From Haemaphysalis longicornis (taxonomy: Eukaryota; Arthropoda; Arachnida; Ixodida; Ixodidae), in NCBI GenBank assembly GCA_013339765.2, contig CM023457.1, positions 47,885,847 through 47,949,846 on the forward strand: a DNA stretch of 64,000 nucleotides. Reading direction: 5' to 3'. A model generated the notes under the pieces. The model was not told the origin of the DNA, did not search any database, and was given only the letters and a program-made list of their open reading frames with translations. Below are positions 12,010 to 22,859 of the stretch, piece by piece (positions within the stretch are counted from its first letter, which is position 1; each line of letters begins with the position of its first letter). Position numbers and translations under genes: made by a program.

Positions 12010-13152
12010 TTTCAGAAACTGTTCCTCGAGAATTCCGTTGGAGTAAGAAGTTCTCGTCAGAAAATGTTGCCAACGTCGCGTACAAATAAAATTCTTGTAC
12101 GAATCACTCTGGCCAGAGTAAACAGGCTAATAGAAGAACAGCAATTGTTGTCCAACGTTTATGGTTTTAGGGCAGGGACCTGTGGCTAACGATGTGCACG
12201 TGAGACAATACTACGATCTGCTGAAGGAGCCTCCCTCGCGGTACTCGGCTGAAATTATATATAGCCTTGGACGTCATCTTGGCGTTCTAGAAGGTCCTAA
12301 AGCACAAACGACCAGCCGTATACGTGCATTCCGTTTTAAGTTGCCGACTTCCTATCGCACGAATCGCTGCGGTAAGACTTGAGTTGGCTGGTGATCACCA
12401 GAGCTCCCCCATTATGTGGGACATCAAAGGGGGAGGGTATATTTTCCTACTGTTCAATCCACCAGTGTCACACTTTGCCTCATCTCTCGAGCCGGCGTCG
12501 GTGTACGCGTGTGACAAAACTCTGTGGGTCACTCGAAAAAGTGTTGCATTAGTAGCAGAAATCACTTACGCCAGTGCTACAGCAATCCTACAAGGAACCC
12601 GTAAGGCGGGCCTGCAGTGCTCTCCTACAAAGTAACAAAATGCTTGATTTACTTCCTTAAAGATAGTGACCCTGACAAGAGGCTTTCACTCACGTCATAG
12701 CTGACGGAGAGCCTGCACAACGGGTGACAATGGTGTTTATGAACGGTCGCTGTCGTTCTCTAAGAAGCTTGCGCGCGTTTTCCCCGAAAGGGGCACTCGG
12801 GGCAAACGTCGTTCGAGATAAGGTTGGGCAGTCAAACAAGCCCCGCGACGAGCCAAAAGACGACCGACCAAACCTCAAAAGGAATTAATCAGTGATGTGA
12901 AGAAGCCCAGCACACCTTGTCTCAAGAGGCACTTGAAACGGCGCCGCTCATCTTACAAGACGGTAGCTTATCTTGCAGGTCAGGAGATAAACGAATTAAT
13001 GAGGAGAGCAGAAAAGATTGGACCTATGTGGTTCCCATGCTTAATCTCTAAGCCGTGTGTGCTGATTTGCATCCCTATATTCTATTCTAAGATGCCGCAC
13101 GAGTGTTTGTGTCTGGACAACAGAGAAATACACAGCTTTGCTCCTGGGTCAT
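12010..13152 (+). repeat. Duplicated upstream flank of gene A with LINE relic
   Basis: This block is paralogous to about 46100-47290 upstream of the dead copy D. Its distal part (from about 12870) is also paralogous to the sequence from about 40391 upstream of gene C. A recognisable shared piece runs GTGTGCTGATTTGCATCC near 13058 and GTGTGCTGACTTCCAAGC near 47196. It holds a decayed LINE reverse transcriptase and then about 500 bases of non-coding flank. In gene A the flank is interrupted at 13153 by the 3.94-kb transposon and resumes at 17091. Confidence 0.7.
12040..12640 (+). pseudogene. LINE reverse transcriptase fragment (RNase H-type LINE)
   Basis: Across several frames one reads VNRLIEEQQLLSNVYGFRAG, then LFNPPVSHFASSLE, then a degraded active-site region ending ACDKTLWVT, then KAGLQCSPTK. 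Tick LINE reverse transcriptases have the same order: NRL...E..LLS...FGFR, LLFN, YADD-TLW, then GL..SP.K. The catalytic aspartate pair is lost and frames shift repeatedly, so it is dead. A second decayed copy of the same insertion lies at about 46200-46680, which shows that the LINE was already there when the gene units duplicated. Confidence 0.6.
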
Positions 13153-14260
13153 TTCAGATACGACCGTACAAGGCATGGCTGGTCGACCACTTCAATTCGC
13201 TTTAATTTTTTTACCTCATTACCGCTTGTACGTAATGTGCGGATTCACGAATATTTCTTGCGGAAAAAAATTTAGTCCGACTGAAACAAACTTCGGAAAG
13301 CAACCTCGGGGACCCCGGCCTCTACCTGCCCCTGCGCCGCGGCTAAATTTAGCGACGTACACCAAAAAATATACTCATCAGGCACGAATGGTTATTTTTA
13401 TGGTTAATCTACGACTGGTGTACATTTCCCCCAAACATTTCGTTGTCAAGAAAAACATATTTTGGTAATAACTTTCCGAATCTTGCTCAGAGCGCATTTT
13501 GTTCTGTACTTTGCGACCAAACATTATCGTGAGTACTTGAGCTAGAGCGTTCATATTTTAGCGAAGGATGCTCCTGGCAAGCACAAATAAGGGCCCTAAA
13601 TATCGTGTCTGCTAAAACTACTGGTTAAAAAGCAACTGGCGCACAAGTTTGAAGAAAAACGAAAACACCTAAGTTAAGAGGGTTCTAAAAAAACACTTCT
13701 TCGATTTTGCTGAAATTCTCCTGCAGATGTCTGATCATTAAAAACACGTTGCATCATTTTGTTTCTGACACGCTTACAGTGCGATAAAGAGACCTCGTCG
13801 GCCAGGTGTTCACAAGGTCCTGAGACACGAAACAGTAAGAGCAACTACCACAGAATGTGCAAACAATTTATATTTTTTTGTACCAAAGGCAAATAATTAC
13901 TTATATGTAATATTACAGAGAATTCAGAAGCGAAACTGAACTTTTTATGTAAATTTTAAAACGAAAATACAGAATCTGCACACCGCTAAACGTGTACAGT
14001 TTGAAGAAAAAACGGAGGAACTTCACGTTCGCGCGCATTTAAAAAAAACGCTTATTCAAGTTTTATGAAGCTTTCCACAAATATTTTCCTCTTAATTTAC
14101 TTGCGTGAGGCATTAAAAATCTCGCATCATTTTGATCACCGTAAAGCATAAAGAGCCTTGTCAAGCATGCTCGTCACAGACAACACAGTTACCACGTCTT
14201 TTGCCGTCTGAATCGCATTTCTTGCGGGTTCGCTTAGGTTGTAAAGTGTCGCCTGGTGTT
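13153..14260 (+). repeat. Left inverted arm of the transposon
   Basis: This arm matches the reverse complement of 15998-17090 from TTCAGATACGACC inward to GTCGCCTGGTGTT. Its inner 150 bases are an antisense copy of the end of the transposase-like gene. Confidence 0.85.
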
Positions 14261-14496
14261 CGTTATTTCTCTGCTGAATGGCTGAGAAGAGTAGCTTTCA
14301 TAGAGTGCATTGGGCGGGCTATCTTGACAAGCATCGACTGAAGACACCGCAGAAACGAAACTTTCGCAGTGTTAGGGCCTGGACATCAGCGTTCTGAAAC
14401 GTCTTTTGGGCCTGAACAACTTCAAGCAAAGTGAGTGAAGATGATTACTTGCGTCAGCGCTGCTTCATGCAGTTTACTAAATAAATTTCTCTGCAA

Positions 14497-16110
14497 ATGT
14501 CCGAGCCTGACGCCGACATTTTTGTGACTGCCGCGGAAGCTGTGGAGCACCTAAACCTTGGCGTACTTCTTCCTGAAGTGTCCCCTACTGAAACCGCCAA
14601 GTGCAATGAGAAAATGGGACAGACCAGCTTATGCCGAACGAAATCAAAGGGAATTGGAGCAAGCTGTGACAAAAAGGTGCGCTCGAGCGTGCGGGCCGCT
14701 ATATAACACGAAGACTGCATCTGGCTCAACAGAAAAAAAAGTGCTTTACCTGCGCCGAGCTCAATATAAACTTTCGACAAGCTTTTGCAACTTGTACATC
14801 CTCCAGGGAGCGTTGCCAGCTGCTCATGTTGCTGCCGTCCATCCCTCAAGAAGAACGAAGTACAAAAGATCATTCCGGAAGCTTCCATGTACGTGATCAA
14901 CAAGTCCCGGAAGTTGAGGGAAAAGCGCGGCGTATGGTATCAGCCGGACCCTTACACGAGGCAAAGGGTGAGTCAAGACTGCATATTTACGGCATGTGAA
15001 TACTTCACGAAAGATGAGCTGGAGTGTGCGATACAAAGTCCGAATAAGAAAGACGTCATCTCGGTTCTGCGTGACGGAGAAAAAACTCTTGTCACCAAAC
15101 GCTTTATGGCACGATCAATTCGAGAAGCGTTCCGCATTTACAAGGAACGAAATCCTGACTCAAGCATTGGCTAACAAAGTTTTACTCGTTGCGGCCCCGT
15201 CGGGTAATATGTAGTCCTCAGCAAGAAGTGTGTGTCTGCGTCTACTGTGCCAACTACGAACTCTATGTTGTTGCTGTGGAAAAAGCTAGCAACTCAAAAA
15301 TAGATGACAGTGGATTGAGCGCTGCATTCCTCCGCACTCCGGCATCAGACCTGTGCTTCTTATGGGAGTGCGACAAGTGCCCAAAGGGAGAGTCCCTGAC
15401 GCTCGAAACATAAATATCCACGAAGAAGCAGACATTGTGGTTGCCACGTGGGAGACCTGTGACCTTGTGAAGAAGACCGTTGACCCTTCAGCATTCCTTA
15501 GGGGACTCGTACTATCATTGGCTACATGGATCGTGCACAATCACATCCGAAAGACCCAGGGAGCTGCCATATACAATGAAAAGAAATGTGAATAGCGAGG
15601 AAGCGTGGTCTTTCACTTTGATTTTGCCAAAATTTGGACTGTCCTCCTTCCCGACGAGGTGCAAAGCTACCACTTGAATAAAAACCAAGTATCGATATTC
15701 ACCTGTGTGGTGACGACCCGAAAAAACAGTCATAGCTTTGTGGTTGCAAGCGATGATGTCTGCCATGACTCTGCGAATTCCTGCTTGGCTTTAGAAAAAA
15801 ATCAGGCAGTGGGTAGACGAAAATCTCCCACTTTACTCCAAGGTGACTTATGTCAGTGACGGAGCTGCCAGTCACTTTAAAATCAGGTACTAGATTCATG
15901 AGTTGCGAAATTAAGAGTGACGTGCCTGAAACGCAATGGATATTTTCCGCAACAGGGCATGGACAGAATGCCTGCGACGGAGTTGGGGGAATCGTCAAAC
16001 ACCAGGCGACACTTTACAACCTAAGCGAACCCGCAAGAAATGCGATTCAGACGGCAAAAGACATGGTAACTGTGTTGTCTGTGACGAGAATGCTTGACAA
16101 GGCTTTTTAA
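14497..16110 (+). pseudogene. Decayed transposase-like gene of the inverted-arm element
   Basis: Pieces in shifting frames follow one order: SEPDADIFVTAAEAVEHL (14500); a middle section IIPEASMYVINKSRKLREK through KTLVTKRFMARSIREAFRIY (about 14865-15140); VCVCVYCANYELYVVAVEKA (about 15228); FLWECDKCPKG; WETCDLVKKTVDPSAFL; VLLPDEVQSYHLNKNQVSIF; SFVVASDDVCHD; TYVSDGAASHFK (about 15845, one base offset); and WIFSATGHGQNACDGVGG (about 15940). The last two blocks resemble the SDGA-x-(H/Q)(F/Y)K and W-x-F-(S/F)AT-HGK-x-DG-GG signature of an uncharacterised transposon protein common in arthropods. I infer catalytic acidic residues in these blocks. At least four frameshifts make it non-functional. 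The TAA at 16108 lies inside the right arm. Confidence 0.6.
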
Positions 16111-17090
16111 TGCCTTACGCAAGTAAATTTAGAGGAAAATATTTGTGGAAAGCTTCATAAAACTGTATAAGCGTTTTTTTTAAATGCGGGCGAACGTGGA
16201 GTTCCTCCGTTTTTCTTCAAACTGTACACGTTTAGAGGTGCGCAGATTGTGTATTTTCGTTCCAAAATTCACATAAAAATTTCAGTTTGCTTTTGAATTC
16301 TCCGTAATATTATATATAAGTAATCATTTGCCTTTGGTGACAAAAATTATAAAATGTCTGCACATTCGGTGGTAGTTGCTCTAACTGTTTCGTGTCTCAG
16401 GACCTTGTGAAGACCTGGCCGACGAGGCCTCTTTCTCGCACTGTAGGCGCGTCAGAAACAAATGATGCCACGTGTTTTTAATGATCATTCAAGTACATAC
16501 ACAGGTGAACATCTGAGGAGAATTTCAGCAAAATCGAAGAGGTGTTTTTTTTAGAACCCTCTGAACTTAGAGTGTTATCGTTTTTCTTCAAACTTGTGCG
16601 CCAGTTGCTGTTTTAACCGTAGTTTTCACAGACACGATATTTAGGGTCCTTATTTGTGCTTGCCAGGAACATCCTTCGCTAAAATATGAACGCTCTAGCT
16701 CTAGTACTTTCGATAATGTTTGCCCGCAAAGTACAGAACAAAATGCGCTTTGAGCAAGCATCTGGAAAATTTATACCAAAAACTATATGTTTTTCTAGCC
16801 AACTGAATTTTGGGGACGAAATGTATACCAGGCGTAGATTAAGCATAAAAATTACCATTCGTACCTGATGAGTACATTTTTTAGTAGACGTCGCCAAATT
16901 TGGCCGGTCGAAGTGGCAGGTAGCGGCCGGGGTCCCGCGGAGTGCGTTCGAAATTTTTTTTCAGTCGGGACAAAATTTTTTCCCGCCGAAATATTTGTGA
17001 ATTCGCGCATCAAATACAGGCGGAATGAGGATGCGAATTGAGGCGAATTGAAGAGGTCGACCAGCCATGCTTTTTTCGATCTTATCTGAA
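15998..17090 (-). repeat. Right inverted arm of the transposon
   Basis: Reverse complement of 13153-14260. It contains the authentic 3' end of the transposase-like gene (SEPARNAIQTAKDMV... to the TAA) followed by non-coding sequence out to TATCTGAA. Confidence 0.85.
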
Positions 17091-17179
17091 TAGACCTCCC
17101 CTGTCGTTAGAGCCCCCTACCCCGGACACAGATAAACTGCGCACCTTCTTCAGATACCTTGACTGTGAGAGTTAGTCAC

Positions 17180-17260
17180 AAAGCTTATGCCGCCAGTTAT
17201 CTTGAGAGCTCGTTGAGACCTATGGAGAAATACCGGAGCCAAGGAAGTTTCGCACAAGCT
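17180..17260 (+). promoter_or_regulatory. Conserved upstream block of gene A
   Basis: The string TTATCTTGAGAGCTCGTTGA, followed by GACCTATGGAG and ACCGGAGCC, recurs upstream of genes B, C and D in the same order. In D the equivalent of CCTATGGAG is CCTATATAAAG, a good TATA box. In A that TATA is degraded. I infer a core promoter and 5' untranslated region about 100 bases ahead of the start codon. Confidence 0.5.
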
Positions 17261-17308
17261 CGTCTGAGATTAGAAAGGACACTTCGGGTCTCGGACAACG
17301 TTTGCAGG

Positions 17309-20055
17309 ATGCCTGGTCCTAAAATTATTTCCGCGCTGCTGCTGGCCTGCCTGATGGCATTGGCTGTTGGATCGAGCGGCCAGCGCCAATCAAATTTTGT
17401 CACCATGGTTCAGTGCCTGTCAAGGAACGTGGGATCTGTGATGAGCACTCTGTGCGCTGGACAGCAGCTGCTGTCCGCGGACATCGAGCGGGAGTCGGCC
17501 AATTGCACAAACTGTGACAGGTAAGCTCACGTTACGGTAATTGAAGCTTTTCTGATACGTCTTACCGTGTACAAAAAGTGAGTCTTAAGTTTGGCCAATC
17601 GGGGATCTCCAGAGGGAGTTTTTATTTGGTCAGGGAACTCTAGGTCAAGTGGGGAAAGTGGGAGTATAGGTAGGGGTGTGCGATGCCTGGGGCGTCCTAA
17701 AGGTCTAGTGGAGTTTAATCACTGAAACTTCTGGGCCCCTTAAATCGTAATAGGTCGCGTGGAGTAAAAGAGCAGACTTCTGGCACGAAACTGCTCGCGT
17801 TATACTGCTCAGCGTGGAGGGGTCCGGTGTGTGAGGGCCGACGTGTGCAAATAAAGCCTTTTGATAAGGGTTGAAAGTTCTGTAGCGCGTGAAGTTTCGA
17901 CAGGGGGAGGGGCAAAGCGCGGTGGGGACATGGAGGTAGTAGGTATGGGTGTACAATTTACAGATGGTCTTTTGGATAAGACTAGAGTTGATACAATAGG
18001 ATATAAGCTATTTGCTTTGCATTTCCTCCATATGGATGAAGGTTGGCTTGACTTCTATATTCGTTGTGGGCTCCTAAAAGCACTGGCAGTGCGTGGCGCG
18101 TATACCCATGCCCCACCAGCGGTCGCTACGGAGGAGACCACCGATTGCCGCGGAGGTCACCTGACAAACCGACGCGAGCGACGACGAAGGCGCCATGGTG
18201 TCCCAACGTCGTCGCGGGCACTCGATGCGGTTGACCTTCTACGTCGTTTCTTCGGCGCCCATGGCGACAGCAAAAACGGCATTAACGCAATGACCACTGC
18301 TGATAAGAAAGTCTTTCGCTTGCGATGTCCGAAAGAAAGGAGCATCACAATTTCTTTCCAGCTATGTCTAGGGTATAATAAAATGGGCGGTGTGCGTATT
18401 CAGCGAGCGCAATGGTTGTCTTCCAGTCAATTTCCGTCGCATGCGTCGTCGCGTGGCGGTACAGTGAGCCGAGAGGAGGTTTTTAAAGGCGATAGTCTTT
18501 CTTGGGCCACTTAAATGCAGAAATTTTGGCCTTTCTCTCTGTACGTCTGTCTTTCTGTCTGTCTCGAAAGAATAAATTTATTATAAAAAATATGGTTCCA
18601 ACGATACAACGTGACAAGCAGAAACAATTAAACCAGTGCAGCGCCTGTTGCTACAAAATTAACGTGACTCGATTCAGCCACCCGGCCAAAGTGAAACAGA
18701 TGCTGCGCAATAGTCTTGTGTACCTACAGCCAAATCTAAACGTCTAAGTCACGTGGCAACGTTCGTACCTGTCAACATTGTTGAACAAGAACAAGACATT
18801 ACGTAAATGTAAGGTGGAAAATCAATACATACGTGATATGTGCAGTGTTTCTTTATAAAAAAATTTTGGATCCTTGATTTCTGCGATAGCAAATGAAATA
18901 CTAGACCAATTGCAGAAAGCCGCCGCTTGCTGTTGCCTTAGTTTTATTAACCTTTATTAGCTTCATTGACTCTTCTTCCGCCTACAATTGGCCTTCGATT
19001 TTTTCTACTAGCATTCCAGTAAGCGAAGCGTCGTATGCTCACTTGTGTGGAGCGGCTCGGGCTTAGAGGTTGATACAGTATACAAACTGACAAACTAAAG
19101 GCAAATTCTTCCAGGCACAAACGTGTCGTGGCTAAGTTACAACTGAGCGAGCGAATTGTGACGACCCGCCGGCGCCGCCAACGACTAAACAAACACTGGG
19201 CCTATTGATTCTGTCGGAGGGTCGGCGGGCCGTGCACTAGCGTAGTCAAGCTTAGCCATATCATTTTGACGTCATACGAAACGTCATAAAAGAAATCGGC
19301 AGGATGTTCAGAGAGGAGACCAGCATTTTCGAATTGATTTTTCTTTGAAATAATGTCGCGTAAACGCAGCGAGAGTGATCGAAACATTACCTAGACTCCC
19401 GACTACAATTTGGGCTAGTAATCCCGCAATGTTTACAAATAACTTCACTGTCCCCTTAAGCAGGACGACACTGCACTAATCAGAGCTTTGACCTCACGCC
19501 ATTTTCTTTTCCGTGGTTTGCCGCGAACTTCGCTGCGCTAGCAGTGCGCCTGTGTAGTCGTACGGTTCGCCCTGAAGGTAACAAAAGGAGAAATGCTGGT
19601 TGGACTCTCCGTGAATATTCTCCGCTATTGCCGTGAATTTCTTCGGCAAGCATTCCGCGTAACGAAAGCATCGAAAACGCGATCCGAAGCACCGTGACTA
19701 GGAAAGCTCGCGAAATTCGCACGCGCCTTGTTCGGAGCAAAGCATTTTTCTTTCCCTTCAGGGCACTCCGGGCAACGCAGTACTCCTTGACTGAAGTTCC
19801 GGCTCTTGATGCTGGCGCAGGTACTTCATCTGCGTCGGCAACAGCCGGGCGATGACCGAGTGCGGAAACTCTAGAGCAGCAAGGGAAGGGGCCGAGCGTG
19901 CCAGCTACTGTATCGAGACAGCCGGAGTTGAAGGCGCCCACAGAGGCGGCGACCTGGAGGCCAGCCGCTACGGCCTCGAAGGAGGGGACTGCGCGCACAG
20001 ATACCTGGCGGCCGTTCAGTGCGCCTACAACCCGGATACCAAGAGATGCGGCTAA
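17309..20055 (+). CDS. Small secreted ten-cysteine protein, copy A (two exons)
   Basis: Exon 1 is 17309-17520 and exon 2 is 19821-20055, joined in phase 2 across a GTAAGC donor and a GCGCAG acceptor, giving 148 residues. The first 20 or so residues are a signal peptide (MPGPKIISALLLACLMALAV, then GSSG). The mature part has ten cysteines: QC, LC, NCTNC, FIC, EC, YC, GGDC, VQC and RC. The end GGDCAHRYLAAVQC is nearly identical to copy C. The start was chosen because homology to B and C begins at MPGPK; an in-frame ATG at 17159 is upstream of that. I do not recognise the family. By its signal peptide and paired cysteines it should be exported, for example into saliva, haemolymph or the gut. A phase-compatible junction and three paralogues support reality. 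Confidence 0.72.
17861..18514 (+). other. 217-codon open frame inside the intron of gene A
   Basis: This is the longest uninterrupted frame in the window that is not a simple-repeat artefact. It reads MIRVESSVAREVSTGG... and includes an arginine-rich stretch NRRERRRRRHG. I recognise no domain, and part of it overlaps an inverted-repeat-like stretch around GGCGCCATGG and GGCGCCCATGG (about 18188 and 18254). It may be chance or a transposon fragment. Confidence 0.15.
18483..18572 (+). repeat. Dispersed tick repeat ending in TCTG run
   Basis: The string AAAGGCGATAGTCTTTCTTG, then GGAAATTTTGG-like sequence and a run of CTGTCTGTC, resembles 20100-20165 (AAAGCTGATAGACGTTCGTG, then GAAATTTTGG and CTGTCTG). 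The pair is in the same orientation, on either side of gene A exon 2. Confidence 0.45.
18573..19820. other. Remainder of gene A intron
   Basis: No gene or recognised repeat. The run into the 3' splice site at 19820 ends TTCCGGCTCTTGATGCTGGCGCAG, a short weak pyrimidine tract. Opposite-strand frames reading through exon 2 (19480-20097) are shadows of it. Confidence 0.4.
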
Positions 20056-20099
20056 GGTATGATATACCCGCGCTCTGAGAACTGACTGCAATAACACCT

Positions 20100-20165
20100 T
20101 TAAAGCTGATAGACGTTCGTGGGCTATCTAAACGGGGAAATTTTGGTCTGTCTGTTGGTCCACCG
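20100..20165 (+). repeat. Second copy of TCTG-ended repeat
   Basis: See the related repeat at 18483. This copy begins about 45 bases after the stop codon of gene A, so it may supply part of the 3' untranslated region. Confidence 0.4.
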
Positions 20166-20224
20166 GTCATTGGAATCTGGCAGATATGTTATTGGGGAGC
20201 CTGCTGACTAGTAAGTTTCGAACA

Positions 20225-21080
20225 CACCTGCAATTGAGGGGGTAAGGGGTGTTGAGTGTGCGACGACTGTAGAGGGGAGGAACGCTAGCGCGTTATATAT
20301 GTAAGGAGATCATGGTACAGAAAGGGAAAAAGCGATCAGAAAGACTGTAGTGGGAAAGGGTATAGAAATGGAGGGCTTGTAGGAGAATTACAGACTGGAG
20401 GGGAATGAGTCAGACTAGAGGGGTAAAGATGGCGAGAAAGAGATAGATAATTCATGATGATAAGGAATTAGACAGCAGACAGAGAGAGGGAAAGAGAGCG
20501 ACGTTAGCGGAAGAGAAAGAAAAGCTGGATAGAGACAGAAAAGAAGAGCGATAGTGGTTGGGTGAGCAAGTGAGTCAGGTAGAAAATGGTGGCAAAAGTG
20601 TGGCGAGTAAGGGGGTGGGGTCGTCGTGGGAAAGGTTGGTGAGGTGAACAACTGGGAATGCCTAAATTCGAAATATTCGGGGAAGCAGGAGTTGAGGTGC
20701 GGAAAACCAAATGGGTGGTTGCGAATGGCATTGGAAATGGGATGGTAAAAATCGAGTGGGGAGAGTTGGGAGTGAAAAAAGGGAGGGGAAAAACCAAGAG
20801 AAAAGCTGCACAAGAGGTATGGGAACAGAAGAGATTGAGGGGAATAAGATGACGGAGGGAAGGGAGTGCAGGAAGGTGGAACAAAGAGGAAAAAAGGCAT
20901 GATGGGAAGGAAAGGTAACAAGAGGGGGTGAACTGGAAGGGGAGGGGGGATTGGTGGTGGGGTAAGTTGACAGAGGTTTGGAAGAGGAGTCGCCAAAGAG
21001 AAGGGAAATGTGAGGAGGTAGAGAATGGAGATTAGAGTGAGAGAAAGAGGGGAATTGGAGTTCGCGTGGTAATGGAGGAG
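20225..21080 (+). repeat. Long purine-rich (GA) tract
   Basis: For about 850 bases the plus strand is mostly G and A with few pyrimidines, for example GGGAGGGGAAAAACCAAGAG. The proline/serine/phenylalanine-rich frames on the minus strand here (such as 20415-20996) follow from this composition and are not genes. No unit length is evident. Confidence 0.8.
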
Positions 21081-21260
21081 GAGGAAAAACTTTTATTGTT
21101 GCCCGGTAAGGAGTTAGGAGTAGGAGAGGTGGGAGTCCCCTCCCATTCCCCCTCAGCCATAAGCCAGGAGTCCTTGGTCTCTGGCGGCGGCTTCGGCCAT
21201 CCGGACTACTTGTAGCTGGATGTCAGCTTTCGAGCTGAGCAAGGCTGCCTCCCACTGCTC
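21078..21260 (-). mobile_element. LINE 3' end, minus strand
   Basis: Read on the minus strand, the end of a LINE ORF2 is visible (DIQLQVVRMAEAAARDQGLL, then a stop), followed by a short 3' untranslated region. It ends in CAATAAAAGTTTTTCCTCC. The same tail design occurs at 25960-26225 (+) and 58330 (-). It is heavily 5'-truncated. Confidence 0.65.
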
Positions 21261-22380
21261 GGGTGGGTTTATAATGAGTGTTCTCTGACCACTTTATCTG
21301 AGTGAGTGTAAGGAGGGTTAATAGTCCTCGAAAATTTCATCAGGCTAAAGGAGTTAGAGGAATGCTCAATCGCCAATTTCGAACAATCGAGTTTTGTTTC
21401 TTGCACTCGTAGGGAATATGCCCCATTAATGGTGTTGTGTATCCTGCAATTGTTCTGTTTCGCTGTCCAACCGCGTTCACTCCTTGAATGAGGGGCAATT
21501 TTTTCAAGCATTGCATAGCCTCGCAATGCCACCGACGACTAGGCCGGAATTACCCCCAATCAAAAAACACAAAAAGTTTACATAATGACACAAACGTAGT
21601 GAATTTCGACATTCCAGCTTCTCCGTGCAGCAGAATGTTCGACGAGATCACCATTACCTCTGGACTTTTCTCAAGAATTTGTTGGTCACACAACGACACT
21701 TCATCCGCTGTGTTTACACTGTTCCATACACTAACTAATAAAGCAGAAGGAATGTCTTCCACTATCATTAAACTGGTACAGAGCATACGTCTGCTTCGTT
21801 TCGCCCTGGATGGCTCCTTGTAAAGATTCGTTGTTTTGTCGGTGCTAAAATAAACGTAGTCGGTATTGCACTAGTGGAAAAGGATTATTCCCGTTAACGT
21901 TTCTTTGTATTTCCATTTGCTAAGCGCTACAGGATAGGGACTGGTTGCAGTGCACCTAAAACTGATGGCAGTTCAGTGTCTTGTTTCTAGAATGACGTGA
22001 ACTGCACCGAAACTACCTTACCTCAGAAAATAAGCAAATGCTTCGGATCGTTTCAGTACTGCATTTTTCCGCTGAAATATCATTTGACAATTCAGAATAC
22101 CTGACTAGGGGCCACCAAGTTGTCGGTTACATCGATCGATGATACCTAATCGCCACTGGGCTGATCTGTATGTAAAATGCTCAAAGAAAACAGTGCTAAG
22201 TGTGCACACGAAGTTTCATTCTTGTGGCACAAAAATTAACGTCCCTGTCGTATTAGAAAGACGGTTAAAACGCGACGCTTTCACCCTTCAAACGAGAGAT
22301 CAAAACTGCAATCTTCAAACTGCTTCGAGCGTGTCGGGATGGCGGTAAATTTTAAACGACAGTGTGTTGAAGCGTGTCAA
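21261..22380. other. Unassigned stretch
   Basis: Two overlapping frames (21488-21823 plus; 21550-21786 minus) have no domain I can name. Some of this could be an upstream part of the LINE fragment that begins near 22390, but I cannot show it. Confidence 0.35.
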
Positions 22381-22389
22381 CAAAATGTG

Positions 22390-22857
22390 CATCCAAGCGG
22401 CTGCATAAACTTTCTTTTTTAAGTTGCACACATCAACGTTGCCTGTTAAAACATGGCTCAATAGTAAAGGTGTCTATGTGCCTTGGTCTGTAAACTCTCG
22501 CTTGTGTAACCAGCCTGAGACAATTGATCAATGCTTTGTTTTATTCGGGATGCTGTGATCTTTTGGGGGATGTTCTGCAGCGGACTCTTAAAAAGGACAT
22601 AGACATCACCCCCTACAGTATACGATTCCTGCCAGTGATGAAAAACGTCCGTGCCATATGAACTTTGTCGTGCTGATCGGATTGTTTAGCCTATGGAAGT
22701 GTCGCATGATTGACCGCAATGCCGAGGAACCTCGTGGAACTAAGTCAATTTTTCGCGAACAATGTGCGCTTGTGTACAGTGTCTATGCGGCGCAATCGCA
22801 GCCGCCGGACTGGTTGCATCTTCTTGAGGCGTGTGTGTGCCTGCCGGACTTTTAAAA
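22390..22857 (+). pseudogene. C-terminal fragment of a LINE polyprotein
   Basis: The frames read VPWSVNSRLCNQPETIDQCF, then LFSLWKCRMIDRNAEEPR, SIFREQCALVYSVYAAQSQP and LLEACVCLPDF followed by a stop. This is the zinc-binding tail seen after the reverse transcriptase of a common tick LINE that lacks RNase H. A frameshift near 22560 separates the cysteine region from the rest. The stop at 22855 is probably the natural one. Confidence 0.6.
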
Positions 22858-22859
22858 TA

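Larger units (their letters stand above)
13153..17090. mobile_element. DNA transposon with 1.1-kb inverted arms
   Basis: The outer ends read TTCAGATA (13153) and TATCTGAA (17090). The left arm, 13153-14260, is repeated inverted at 15998-17090 with roughly 90% identity by eye. The inner 1.7 kb carries a decayed transposase-like gene on the plus strand. The gene's last 37 or so codons lie inside the right arm, so the left arm contains an inverted copy of that coding tail. The element interrupts the flank shared by the gene A, C and D units. I could not fix a target duplication. Confidence 0.85.

Noticed and set aside
17159..17308. Upstream in-frame ATG extending gene A by 50 codons
   Set aside because: The extension overlaps the conserved non-coding upstream block, and homology to the paralogues starts at MPGPK, where the signal peptide begins.
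19480..20097. A 205-codon minus-strand frame
   Set aside because: It overlaps exon 2 of gene A antisense and is explained by the high GC content of that exon.
20415..20996. A 193-codon minus-strand frame rich in proline, serine and phenylalanine
   Set aside because: It is the antisense of a purine-rich tract that lacks stop codons for compositional reasons. There is no domain or splice support.
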